Shown here: one piece after another, positions 6,231 through 14,951 of the stretch | How the letters are laid out: each line of letters starts with the position of its first letter | Position numbering within the stretch: the first letter of the stretch is position 1 | Origin: Branchinecta lynchi | Taxonomy: Eukaryota; Arthropoda; Branchiopoda; Anostraca; Branchinectidae | Reading direction: 5' to 3' | NCBI GenBank assembly: GCA_023053575.1 | Contig: JAKZAP010000016.1 | Location: 21,594,030 to 21,658,029, forward strand | DNA: 64,000 nt | Translations under genes and position numbers: made by a program | Notes under the pieces: model-generated | What the model saw: only the letters and a program-made list of their open reading frames with translations | Told to the model about the DNA's origin: nothing | Database searches by the model: none

Positions 6231-9200
6231 TTAATGTTTATAACCTAAAGGCAAAGTTGTAAATTTATCGCTTGATACTATCCTTTTATCATCCTTAGGA
6301 TCTAACGCTTTTTTATTCTGTTCTTCTAGAAACATATTGTGCTTGTATGATCTTAAGTTATACTGGGTTATAGAAAGGTTTTCCGTTTTACCAAACAGTA
6401 CATCCTTATAGTTTTGAATCGTAATTTTATCTTTAACTATATTGGTTTTTATTCCTTTCAGTTTTTTGCTAGCTTTTGAAGGGTCTTGGTTGTCCTTTAA
6501 ATAAGCATATACTTTTGATCGTAATCCAACAAACTCTGTCATAACCTGTCCACCTAATTTATCTTTCATCATTCCTATCACTTTCTTATTTACACTAGGA
6601 AACCCATATGGATTATCTTTCGCATAATCAGATGTATCGAACCTCTCATTCAAATCTTGTTTGATATCTTCATAGAAATCTTCGGTTCGAATGTCGTATA
6701 TGAAAGAATCAGTGTCCATATAACACAAATCAATTTTATCTCCATATTTAGGCTTCATATAATCATAATGGAATTCATACATCAATAACTTGGATAGTTC
6801 CAATACAGCAAAGCCGATATACATTGGTTTGTCTAATTTTATCTTTTCCTTCGACATTCTTGCCACTGAAAAGTTTTCACTGAATATTATTTCAGATTTA
6901 AAGTTGGGTTTCTTTATTATTTTTTCTCTTGTTGCATCATCCGTTATTATTTCCATATCCGCTCGCTTCCTTACGTTTTCCATAGTTTTTCCAAAGCAAG
7001 CATTATTCATCAGTTTAAAGAAATCCTTTTCAAAATCATTTGTACCTTTAGTTCTAAGTGCTGTGTTGTGGTCTATATATCCTTTTAAGTAAGCACTTTC
7101 AGTGAATCCTAGTATTCTGTGTACTCTCTTCAATATCAAGCCTTTTTGTAAATAGAATTCTAGATTCCTGTGGTGAACTACATAGTTGGTTTTATCTAAT
7201 ACTGTGGTACATAGCTTACCGTTAAAGTGTTCGGGTGCTAATGGTAAATCCTTGTGTAATTCGTGTAGTTCTTTTGGATATTCTAAATCTACTTCATATA
7301 TAGCACCTACATTCTGTAATTTCATTATCGAATTGATATGAGTTTTTAGATGGTTGTAATACTCGATTGATTCGTATTCATTCCTTTCTTTCAAATCATC
7401 CGGTATGGAAATGAATTGGAAATCATTCGCTGGTAAATTCTGCGACATTGCCCACCCATATAAATTATTAGCATCTAAATACATTAAATAATTAGATGGC
7501 TTATTCTTATTATAATCACTTGTATATTTATTATTTGCTTTTGCGTATCTTTTTATACATTGGGATACACCACCTCTTATTCCCTTTTCAATGAATGTAT
7601 ACATGTCTTCCTTTGAGAATAACGGCAAGTCTACTTTCGAATGCTTTAGGAAAGCATTCCATGTTAGTCCTGGAGCTGAGAAGTAATGAAGTGGATCCAG
7701 ATCATAATTATGTATACAAACGTTCCTGAAATTCTCCACAACGTCTGATAGAATTAACACATCACTTTTTAGATATAATTTGGTATAATCAAGTAATGTT
7801 TCACAGTTAAATTGCTTCCATATAGATACCGCTCTTTTATAATCACTTTTGTCAATACCTTTCCCTGTCAACCTAGAATAAAAGCTTTCTATGGATGGTA
7901 AGTTTGTACAATTCATTTTATCGAAACTGTCTACGAATTCATACGGATATACCCCTTTTTTAATTATTTCTTTGAATTCATCGTCATTTTTGAAGCTGTT
8001 AGATGTGAATTTGAAATTCTCTCTTAGATGATTACAGGGTACTTTGCAATCACATTTTGCTAAATTTGCTGATAGTTTGTCTAAAGATGAAGCCATAAAT
8101 CTAATCGAATCTATAAACCGGATCTCATATTTTATTTCCGTATCCGTCTTTCTTATACTTACTGATTTCGAGAATGATATGAAACTTTCTGCACTTTCAA
8201 AAATTCCGTTATCAGGTATCAATTCTCTAACAAACAGATGGGAATCATATTTAGATAAATTATGCATTACTACCGGGATATGCCTAGGAATCCTGTATTT
8301 CATATTACATTCAGCATGAGCAAATCCCCTATCTTCTCCTGTCATGTGGTCGTGATCAAAGTGAGGATTTTCAGTAATTTCAGTTGTACAGATGTGACAA
8401 GTCTTATTCATTAGATTTTTCCATTTTTCGGTAATTTCTGCATTGGTATAAGTATGGTTTCTTTGTCTGCTTTCATATTTGTTTGCAATTTCTGTGGATA
8501 CTTTTGTAATGGTTTTAACAAAATGTTTTGCAGCGTCTTCACCGAAATAATCGTAGTATTTGTTCTGGTTTGTATCAAAGGAACAGCATACCTGAAATCC
8601 GTAAGCAAATGGCTTCTGTTTGGCCACTTTTATTGTTTTCTTCCCGTTTACCTGATTGTATTCTTCGTTATAAGACTCAAAGTCTGCTATTATGCAATAA
8701 GGTACTTTCATTTGTTTTGCAATATTTTTATATTGTATACTTGAACCTTCAGGAGGCATTATTATATCAGGATCTTCGCAATTATTTTTACTTTCATGTT
8801 TTTCAAAGCATTCTTCCTTCTTAAAATGCCTTCCGCAATAAGTGCAGAGGTATGTCTTTGTTTTCTTTTTAGATATTTGAGGACCAACTAATCTGCTCAG
8901 ATCCTTTACCAGTACATAATGATTATCGAAATACAATAAATGAACGATATGTTTTGCAGTTTTCCCATTAATTGTACTTTTTAGTATATGACTTCTGATA
9001 ATTTTCTCTTTTTCAATTTGAAATAAACAAATCTTAATGTTGTATCTATTTTCAAATTTGTGTATATCTTTAGTATCCATTGGGAAGTTGGTAACCCCTT
9101 CGAAATCAAATTCGTTTTCATATTGTTTATAATTTGATAGTCTATCAACATGATCCTTAGCTGGATGTAGATTTGCTAAGATAGACCAAAGGAAACATTT

Positions 9201-10295
9201 CTGGTCGTTATTTTTTATATTTATACACGCTTTTTTATTTTTTACGAAATCTGGTAGTATTTTAAACGTTCCTCCCATGTAAGATTCTATTCGCGTCATC
9301 CTATAATCAATTCCTTCATACCGACTAAATTGTAGCCCAGATCGAGGGGTATTACTTAAAGAACTAAGTCTCTTGTTATTATCATTCAAATGATTATGAG
9401 CAAGAATGCTATTTTTATTTAAAATCCAAGAAGTACTGTTGTAATATACTACTACTTCTTCATCATTCTCCTGTCGATGGAAAATAACCCGAGTTACAAA
9501 CTGAACTCTATATTGATTTATTTCGTTCATTCGCCGCTGTATATCTGCGAAAGTAAAAGCAATAAGAGTATGCTCCTCAACTCCATTACCTTGAACTGAA
9601 ACGTTTACAGTGAATATATTCTCACTTTCGCTAAAAATAGTAGGCTGTTGTTCTTCTTCCGTTCTAAATACATGATCAGGAATTAATTTTTCTTGTTTAA
9701 TTTTTTTCTTATTTATGAAGAGAGTTGATAAATCGACTACTTTTTCTTTATTGTTATCACTTCTTTCGATTTGAGCTCTAATGATATTACTATTTTTCTT
9801 TATAGTATCTTCGTGTTTTTTAATAATATTATTATAGTATTCTCCAACTCTTTTTAGTACTTCTTCTCGGTTTCCGCGAGTTGATAGGTTCTTGTTTTTC
9901 AGAAATCTTTTTAATTCGCTTGTCTCTTTTTCTTTGTTATCATTGTATTCTTGTTTTAGTTTTGTAATGGTGATATTATTTTCTCTTATCTCATCTTCCA
10001 GAATGGTTCGTAATCTCGGTTCTGGTTTGTAGTCGGATGGTCTGTTCTTATTATGAGTTCTTTCGTTTCTGCGTTCAATTTTAATTTTATCTTCTGCTAT
10101 CAAAATATACTTATTAAGATGGTTTATTATATTATTTGTTATTTCATGTTTCTTAGCTCCATTTGTTTTGATTTTATTAATTTTCGCATAAGTCCGCAGT
10201 TCATTATATGTGTATAGCGACAATCTTTGTATAACCACTTTGTTGTTTGATATAACCTTTTTACAAAGCTGAATAACCTCTGCAGTATTCATCAT
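6231..10295 (-). CDS. pPolB: Protein-primed family B DNA polymerase of the Polinton
   Basis: Replicates the element. The 1354 aa are intact. In order: two SAP-like N-terminal segments (about residues 25-60 and 130-155, with ELKRFLKNKNLSTRGNREEV); a Cys/His region near 390-480 containing NDQKCFLWSILANLHP; a C2H2-like finger (YLCTYCGRHF); exonuclease I DFESY near 537; an inserted HNH/endonuclease VII-type finger near 632-668 (CHICTTE, HFDHDHMTG, HAECN); exo II YDSHLF near 680; exo III YLKSDVLIL near 843; polymerase motif A YLDANNLYGWAM near 940; motif B LMNNACFGKT near 1100; motif C YMDTDS near 1191. All catalytic motifs are kept. The start is TATTAAATGATG. It is divergent from the plus-strand membrane-protein gene. 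Confidence 0.97.
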   Translation of the reverse strand: MMNTAEVIQLCKKVISNNKVVIQRLSLYTYNELRTYAKINKIKTNGAKKHEITNNIINHLNKYILIAEDKIKIERRNERTHNKNRPSDYKPEPRLRTILEDEIRENNITITKLKQEYNDNKEKETSELKRFLKNKNLSTRGNREEVLKRVGEYYNNIIKKHEDTIKKNSNIIRAQIERSDNNKEKVVDLSTLFINKKKIKQEKLIPDHVFRTEEEQQPTIFSESENIFTVNVSVQGNGVEEHTLIAFTFADIQRRMNEINQYRVQFVTRVIFHRQENDEEVVVYYNSTSWILNKNSILAHNHLNDNNKRLSSLSNTPRSGLQFSRYEGIDYRMTRIESYMGGTFKILPDFVKNKKACINIKNNDQKCFLWSILANLHPAKDHVDRLSNYKQYENEFDFEGVTNFPMDTKDIHKFENRYNIKICLFQIEKEKIIRSHILKSTINGKTAKHIVHLLYFDNHYVLVKDLSRLVGPQISKKKTKTYLCTYCGRHFKKEECFEKHESKNNCEDPDIIMPPEGSSIQYKNIAKQMKVPYCIIADFESYNEEYNQVNGKKTIKVAKQKPFAYGFQVCCSFDTNQNKYYDYFGEDAAKHFVKTITKVSTEIANKYESRQRNHTYTNAEITEKWKNLMNKTCHICTTEITENPHFDHDHMTGEDRGFAHAECNMKYRIPRHIPVVMHNLSKYDSHLFVRELIPDNGIFESAESFISFSKSVSIRKTDTEIKYEIRFIDSIRFMASSLDKLSANLAKCDCKVPCNHLRENFKFTSNSFKNDDEFKEIIKKGVYPYEFVDSFDKMNCTNLPSIESFYSRLTGKGIDKSDYKRAVSIWKQFNCETLLDYTKLYLKSDVLILSDVVENFRNVCIHNYDLDPLHYFSAPGLTWNAFLKHSKVDLPLFSKEDMYTFIEKGIRGGVSQCIKRYAKANNKYTSDYNKNKPSNYLMYLDANNLYGWAMSQNLPANDFQFISIPDDLKERNEYESIEYYNHLKTHINSIMKLQNVGAIYEVDLEYPKELHELHKDLPLAPEHFNGKLCTTVLDKTNYVVHHRNLEFYLQKGLILKRVHRILGFTESAYLKGYIDHNTALRTKGTNDFEKDFFKLMNNACFGKTMENVRKRADMEIITDDATREKIIKKPNFKSEIIFSENFSVARMSKEKIKLDKPMYIGFAVLELSKLLMYEFHYDYMKPKYGDKIDLCYMDTDSFIYDIRTEDFYEDIKQDLNERFDTSDYAKDNPYGFPSVNKKVIGMMKDKLGGQVMTEFVGLRSKVYAYLKDNQDPSKASKKLKGIKTNIVKDKITIQNYKDVLFGKTENLSITQYNLRSYKHNMFLEEQNKKALDPKDDKRIVSSDKFTTLPLGYKH

Positions 10296-10828
10296 TTAAT
10301 AGGGGAACATTTTTATTAATGAATTTCCCAGTCTGCGTTTTCTCAGTCGTAAAGAAAATCATTGAATTTCTATTACCTTACTACTCTGTGAGAAAAATGT
10401 GTACACGGATTTCGCACATTCTTCACTACTCTTCATGTGACAAATGTGTGTGTGTAGTGGAATCCCACTTTTCGTACTACTCTTCATGTGACAAATGTGT
10501 GTGTACTGGAATCCCACTTTCTGTACTACTCTTCATTTGACAAATTTGTGTGTACTGGAATCCCACTTTCTGTACTACTCTTCATTTGACAAATTTGTGT
10601 GTACTGGAATCCCACTTTCTGTACTACTCTTCATTTGACAAATTTGTGTGTACTGGAATCCCACTTTCTGTACTACTCTTCATTTGACAAAAATCATATA
10701 TTTTTTTAAACTTTGACTCACAAGCTAAAAAAAAAAGAGAACCATACTGTAAAAGTAGCCTAGATGGTGGGTGTGTGGAAATTCGAAAAAATCAAATAAT
10801 TTTTCGAAACAATTTTATTATATAATAA
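10296..10828. promoter_or_regulatory. Divergent intergenic region between pPolB and the membrane-protein gene
   Basis: The only large non-coding gap inside the element (533 bp). Start contexts TATTAAATG (minus, pPolB) and TATAATAAATG (plus) bound it. It contains the 49-bp tandem array described separately, then an A-rich stretch near 10,725-10,740. A bidirectional control region or replication origin is an inference from its position. Confidence 0.5.
10426..10690. repeat. 49-bp tandem repeat array in the Polinton
   Basis: The anchor CTCTTCAT starts at 10429, 10480, 10529, 10578, 10627 and 10676: six units, the first spaced 51 bp and the rest exactly 49 bp. Each unit includes TGACAAATTTGTGTGTACTGG followed by AATCCCACTTTC. 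The four later units are nearly identical, so the array expanded recently. Each unit contains ACAAATTTGT, a perfect 10-bp palindrome, in the later copies. Confidence 0.9.
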
Positions 10829-11251
10829 ATGGAAGAATTAGAAAAGAAAATGTATGTTTACCGTCGCAGTTACAAGTACTACAATCGTATAAGTAATAGC
10901 TTACTTGTATCCAAATTCCTCTTTTCGGCAGCAGGAATGTCTGCGTTTCTAGTGCTACCTTTAGCTTCTTTAAGTTTGGGTGCTGTTATCATCGAAATAA
11001 TTGAAAAGCAGTTAAGCATTGCTGATAGAAAAGCAGAATTTAGGACAAATTACAATTTTTATACTGAGTTGTTCTCGATGCTAAAATGCGGACAGTTAAC
11101 AATTGAGGAGGTAATTCAGAGAGAAACAGAGATGCGTAAAACCTTTCGATTTTTTCCTCGCGAAAAATACATGAAACAGGTTCGCTTGAACGGTTATAAA
11201 TATTGTAAGAACGAAACTATCAAAATACAAGAAAATTTACCAAAAATATAA
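10829..11251 (+). CDS. Polinton membrane-associated protein of unknown function (140 aa)
   Basis: An intact plus-strand gene with start context TATAATAAATG. After a basic, tyrosine-rich N-terminus (YVYRRSYKYYNRIS), residues about 27-60 form a long hydrophobic region (LLVSKFLFSAAGMSAFLVLPLASLS) with one or two membrane passes. A soluble helical domain follows, ending in basic residues. Similar short membrane proteins occur near the polymerase end of other Polintons, but none has a known role. It is divergent from the polymerase gene. I do not assign a function. Confidence 0.65.
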   Translation: MEELEKKMYVYRRSYKYYNRISNSLLVSKFLFSAAGMSAFLVLPLASLSLGAVIIEIIEKQLSIADRKAEFRTNYNFYTELFSMLKCGQLTIEEVIQRETEMRKTFRFFPREKYMKQVRLNGYKYCKNETIKIQENLPKI

Positions 11252-11264
11252 AATTTTTTGCAAA

Positions 11265-11345
11265 ACCTCCCACCCCAGACTTTGAAGATTGAAGATGTTG
11301 TTTAAATATCATATCTACACACATATACATATGTCTGGGGTAGCC
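11265..11345. terminator. Inverted repeat ACCCCAGAC / GTCTGGGGT downstream of the membrane-protein gene
   Basis: A perfect 9-bp inverted repeat (about 11272-11280 and 11332-11340) with a loop of about 51 nt, just after the membrane-protein stop. It may be the edge of the tRNA-like insertion that follows or an RNA stem at the transcript end. The terminator label is tentative. Confidence 0.3.
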
Positions 11346-11405
11346 CCGTATGGGGAGGAAACTCATCTCAGAGTTTTTTTCGCCATCACTCACTATCAAC
11401 GGATT

Positions 11406-11490
11406 GCTGGTAGTGGGATTCGATCTCACGACATCGTTGATACAATGGTTTCTAAGTTTGCACGACTTAGAGCATTCTGCCAACGGGGCC
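11406..11490 (-). tRNA. tRNA-like sequence (degenerate class II tRNA or SINE head)
   Basis: On the minus strand an A-box-like TTGGCAGAATGC is followed by a 5-bp stem CTAAG/CTTAG, a long variable-arm hairpin (CATTGT/ACGATG) and a T-arm GTGAG-ATCGAAT-CCCAC. This order is that of a Ser/Leu-type tRNA. The acceptor strands (GGCCCCG and TACCAGC) do not pair and the anticodon loop has 9 nt, so it is not a functional tRNA as it stands. It is more likely a tRNA-derived SINE or a pseudo-tRNA lodged between two Polinton genes. Confidence 0.35.
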
Positions 11491-11734
11491 CGAAAAATCT
11501 CCGCAACGAAATGTTTTGTGATGTGAATCATCTAATGCGCAATGAGATTTCCTGTTTTTTGTTGCCTTAAGAGCTTTATCAGTACTAGAGGTAGAATTGT
11601 TGGTTTGATGATGTGATTTGATGATGTGATGAATATCGATTTGGATTTTTTTTTTACATTAGATATTATCAATAAAAATATGTATGTGAGTTTGTGAGTC
11701 TGGATTTTTATTTAATAAAATCATCCCCTAATAA

Positions 11735-12043
11735 ATGGAGTCCACAAAGGAAGTCTTGAATACAATCAGAATGAATAAATACAATGAGACAATCAGGAAA
11801 GAAGAACTAGTTCTAGGATTGAAATATACTATTGTTAAAATGAGAATTGCTAAGACAAAATATGGTGATAAGTTGGTTGTAGTTATTAATCATAATGACA
11901 AACCATGTGATTTGTTTATAACACAGAAATATAATGCCATTGCTAACGAATTACTTTTAAAGAAAAATCTGGTTTTGCAGCCTATTGTACGCGAAAACAA
12001 GAACAAAGAAACATATGTGGATTTAGAACTGTTTACTCAGTAA
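11735..12043 (+). CDS. Small OB-fold-like Polinton protein (102 aa)
   Basis: An intact plus-strand gene with start CCTAATAAATG. The core LGLKYTIVKMRIAKTKYGDK followed by a hydrophobic strand (LVVVIN) and then DLFITQKYNAI resembles the short beta-barrel proteins at the ends of many Polintons, whose pattern (Y-x-I-x-x-hydrophobic, TKYG, strand, FLP-like) suggests an OB fold that could bind single-stranded DNA. It is the last gene of the element. It may act with the polymerase, but this is inferred only from fold pattern and position. Confidence 0.6.
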   Translation: MESTKEVLNTIRMNKYNETIRKEELVLGLKYTIVKMRIAKTKYGDKLVVVINHNDKPCDLFITQKYNAIANELLLKKNLVLQPIVRENKNKETYVDLELFTQ

Positions 12044-12284
12044 TATTTGAATAAAAAATGAAAAATGTAAAAAAAAAAAGAAGTAGTGTACATTGTAGTA
12101 TTTTATATGTAGTAAAGGGTAATATTTCTCATTTCTTGTATCCTTTATTTTGGAAGTAAGAAAATAAAAATGTTCTTAAAAAGGGGGGTAATTTGGTAAA
12201 AAGGATGTTAAAATTTAAGAAATTGATGTTAAAATGGGGTTTTGAAACTGGGGGAAGGGTGGGCCAGAACCCCCTTTATATAAC
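12044..12284. other. Right edge of the Polinton, no gene seen
   Basis: AT-rich sequence with an A11 run near 12,070 and GGGGGG/CCCCC patches near 12,180 and 12,270. The right terminal inverted repeat should lie here but cannot be recognised without the left one. Confidence 0.4.
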
Positions 12285-12770
12285 TACTACTGTAAGAACA
12301 GACTTTCCACTGTCAATCGCTTCAGTCCAGTCATTCAGAGCTTCTAGAAGTGCAGTTGTGGTGCCCTTTCTTGGAAGAAAGCCAAATTGGTTAGGGTTGA
12401 TCAAGTTATTTCCAGCACATGTTCAATAATGCCATCTTTAAGGATTCCCTCCATGAGTTTACAAACCAGGCTTGTCAAGCTGATGGGTCTGTAATTTTCA
12501 GGCTTGGTTTTATAACCTTTCTTGAAGATCGGGGTGACTGTAGCTATCTTCCAATCAGTGGGTAGCTTCCCCTCCTATAGTGAGAACTTAAATATATGCG
12601 AGAGTTGCCCTTGTGAGTTGTTCTTTTCCTTCGGTTAGCCATTTGGCATGGATACCATCCGGTCCGGGAGACTTGTCGACTCGAACTTGTCCTGAAAACC
12701 TTACAAGGACACTGTCGAGTATAAAACAGGTCCTAGGTCACACAGGGTCTCCTTCTTGACGGTTAGGACC
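12285..12770 (-). pseudogene. Non-LTR reverse transcriptase fragment (jockey/CR1 type)
   Basis: Minus-strand translation shows KSPGPDGIHAKWLTEG, then VTPIFKKGYKTKPENYRPI and SLTSLVCKLMEGIL, then NQFGFLPRKGTTTALLEAL. These are RT motifs 0-2 in the right order. The frame breaks near 12,590 and 12,418 and there are stops, so it is dead. It abuts the right side of the Polinton; the catalytic YxDD part is absent. Confidence 0.85.
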
Positions 12771-13569
12771 TTGTTAGGACTGCATGAGGTTGTCTAAATT
12801 CAAGGTTGGATAGCCCTCCTGTAGTTTTGTAGCCTCCTCCTGTAGCCCTCCTAAAGTTTTTATTGGAAATACAGTACAGGATACTTTGGTATTTATGCCA
12901 CCCCCCTGAATGAAATATACGCATGGAATTCCCACTGTTTCTATCCAGCCTCTACACTTACCAGGTGTATGAAATTGGGCCTTGATTGAAAGTCTATCAC
13001 CTAATATTTTTTCTGTTTTCGTCGAACAAATTTGCAGCATTGCCAAATGCCTTTCTTCTGAACACATACTGACAATAGCCAAACTGCTTTGCGCCACCTT
13101 CTGTTTCCGATTTTCTTTTGCGCCTTTCGCAGATTTATTTATGCTACCAGGTGAACCCAAATAGCATGGGAGTGACTATTTCCGGCAGCATTTTTCTGTC
13201 GTGTTTAGTTGCGCTATTTCTGCTTTGCCCTGTGCCACACAATTCTTCAAAGAAGAAATAGAAGTAAGTGAATGATATTTGATCTTAATTAATCCAGCCA
13301 GGATAGATGTATTTTGATGTTCCACATGCTATCCTTGTGCTTTGGTTCAGCAGTAAAATGTCCTAACTATCTTATGTTATAATTAATATTGTAATTCTAC
13401 TATAAAAAACTAACTGAACTTGCTGACAAAAATTTGTTGATATCAAGGAGTAGAAGGCAGCAGGGAACAGCATCAATAAATCTATGGGTCTTGTAATTTG
13501 AAGATCACATTCACATTTTCTCGTAAAATTCAGTTACAGGCACTCGAAATAACTAAGTTGCATAGAATC
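12771..13569. other. Unassigned sequence with one open minus-strand frame
   Basis: A minus-strand frame at 12774-13160 (128 codons) is open but matches no family I recognise and has no visible splice context. It could be retrotransposon flank. The rest (13,161-13,569) shows no gene or clear repeat. Confidence 0.3.
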
Positions 13570-13904
13570 TCTCAAAGTCACATGGCTCCAAACATGGCCA
13601 TCACACTGTCAGGTTTCATAACAGACAACACAAGGATGTGCAGTTTCAAGGTTTCAGCAGACAACACAATGACGAAAACACATCTGCTAAATTTTCCAGT
13701 ATCATGAAGGCAAACAAAAGTCAGCAGATGCGTTTTTGCATTTCTTGGCTATTCAGCAGTGCTTGTTATGCATAATAGTTTATGTAGAACATGTTCAGAA
13801 TCACAAAGATTAGATCCCGAGTGTTGTCTGTTGAGTTCTTTTCTGTTGAGTTGTTGTCTGTTGAAACTGCCCATCCTTGTGTTGTCTGTTAAGAAACTTC
13901 TGAT
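13570..13904. repeat. Dispersed repeat shared with 25,745-26,010
   Basis: Matching blocks in the same order at both sites include CACTGTCAG, TTTCRTAACAGACAACA-like, GAAAACACATCTGCT-like and TCTTGGCTATTCAGCARTGCTT-like segments, ending in TTATGCAYAA. No coding capacity is seen. The order suggests a small non-autonomous element of ~300 bp. Confidence 0.5.
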
Positions 13905-13912
13905 AGTGCAGG

Positions 13913-14159
13913 CAGAAGCGTTACTAACCAAAATGTTTTTTTTTTTTGGGGGGGGGGACAAGGCATTTACCGACTGGCTGGTAATTTTTACCGACCTTTT
14001 CTGCACAAAAAATTACCGTTTTTAAAAACAAAAATGACATTGGACAAATCGACTGATTTTCAGAAAAAACACTGTTTTCAGGGAAAAAATCAACTATTCA
14101 ACCGACAGCATTGGGGGGGGGGGGGGAGGTCCCCCCTCCCCCCAGTCTCGACGCTCCTG
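13913..14159 (-). mobile_element. hAT-type MITE with perfect 8-bp target duplication
   Basis: A 247-bp element flanked by AGTGCAGG at 13905-13912 and 14160-14167. The ends are CAGAAGCGTTACTA and the complement of CAGGAGCGTCGAGAC. The interior holds ACCGACTGG-type repeats and poly-G/poly-C runs. It is the same family as 46,642-46,989 in opposite orientation. CAGRRGCGT ends and an 8-bp duplication are typical of hAT elements. Confidence 0.85.
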
Positions 14160-14167
14160 AGTGCAGG

Positions 14168-14764
14168 TAGTGACATCACGAAATAAGGTGTTTTTGCCAT
14201 TTTTTCTGTTCATCACCAGGCTACCCTGTCAATGGGCTCAGGAATAAGAGTATAATAACCTGATAAATCTTAAACAGTGGTGGCCCCCCAACCTCTGACT
14301 GTTAAGGCTGCATGGAAATGAATATTTATATTTTTGAAGCTAAGTTAGGGCTATACACAGTAATTCTGGATCAGTGACCTCTCCTATATAATAAAATAAA
14401 CAAACATCAGCCTTGCTGAAATTAGATGGTGCCTGACAGTAATTCAGGCCCTTATTATTTGATTCTGTAGTTAAATACCAGTTTAGTTATCGAACTGAAT
14501 GTTCCTTCAGCTCTCAGATAACTTTTTTTGTGTGACTTTGAATAATAGTTGACAGTGCTAAACGGATAACTCATGTGAAGTGTACTTGTCAATTCTCTCT
14601 TTATCAGACCCCAAATAGTTTGGCACATCTTTTTTAGTAATCACATCATCATCGTCACAATACTGTCTACCATCTATTTTATTTGCTTTTATTTGCCACT
14701 TCATCAAAACCTTTGGTCTTGATTTTTGTTTAAGGTTACTTTGTAATCTAGATTGAACTTGAAA
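14168..14764 (+). other. Sequence upstream of the YTHDC1 start codon
   Basis: No gene is seen. It should hold the 5' UTR and perhaps the promoter of YTHDC1 or an intron separating a non-coding first exon. Nothing in the bases lets me fix a transcription start. Confidence 0.4.
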
Positions 14765-14951
14765 ATGGCAGCTGTAGAGGCAGACGAAATTGTAGGAGTA
14801 ACAGATGAAGTCGAAGGAGTTGAAGGTCCAGACTATGACACCCGCTCAGAAGTCTCTTCGGAAGAAGAAATTCGTCATGACAATGATGACAATGTGTCAA
14901 GAGAATCCGTCTCGTCAGATGAAGACTTCAAAGACGAGGACCTAGAAGAAG
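14765..14951 (+). CDS. YTHDC1: YTHDC1 coding exon 1
   Basis: ATG at 14765 begins [18 protein letters not shown], an acidic N-terminus. The donor is AAG|GTAAGG at 14952. The exon ends in phase 1. A TTG 12 nt upstream is in frame but is not a plausible start. Another coding exon upstream is unlikely but not excluded. Confidence 0.85.

Larger units (their letters stand above)
1..12180. mobile_element. Polinton/Maverick DNA transposon, left end outside the window
   Basis: Integrase, protein-primed family B polymerase, adenain-like protease, packaging ATPase, and major and minor capsid proteins occur together at very high density, which defines a Polinton (Maverick). Eleven genes run on the minus strand and two on the plus strand at the right end. 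Nearly all are intact, so the insertion is young or still under selection. The major capsid gene is cut by position 1, so the left terminal inverted repeat is not visible. The right end lies between the last gene (stop near 12,043) and a retrotransposon fragment starting near 12,285; the exact terminus cannot be fixed without its partner repeat. Confidence 0.93.

Noticed and set aside
1..12180. Contamination by a free DNA virus or bacterial DNA
   Set aside because: The right side continues into animal retrotransposon remnants and intron-bearing genes, and the gene set is that of an integrated Polinton.
12774..13160. 128-codon minus-strand frame as a host or Polinton gene
   Set aside because: No motif, no TAAATG context and no splice evidence. 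Kept only as an unassigned open frame.
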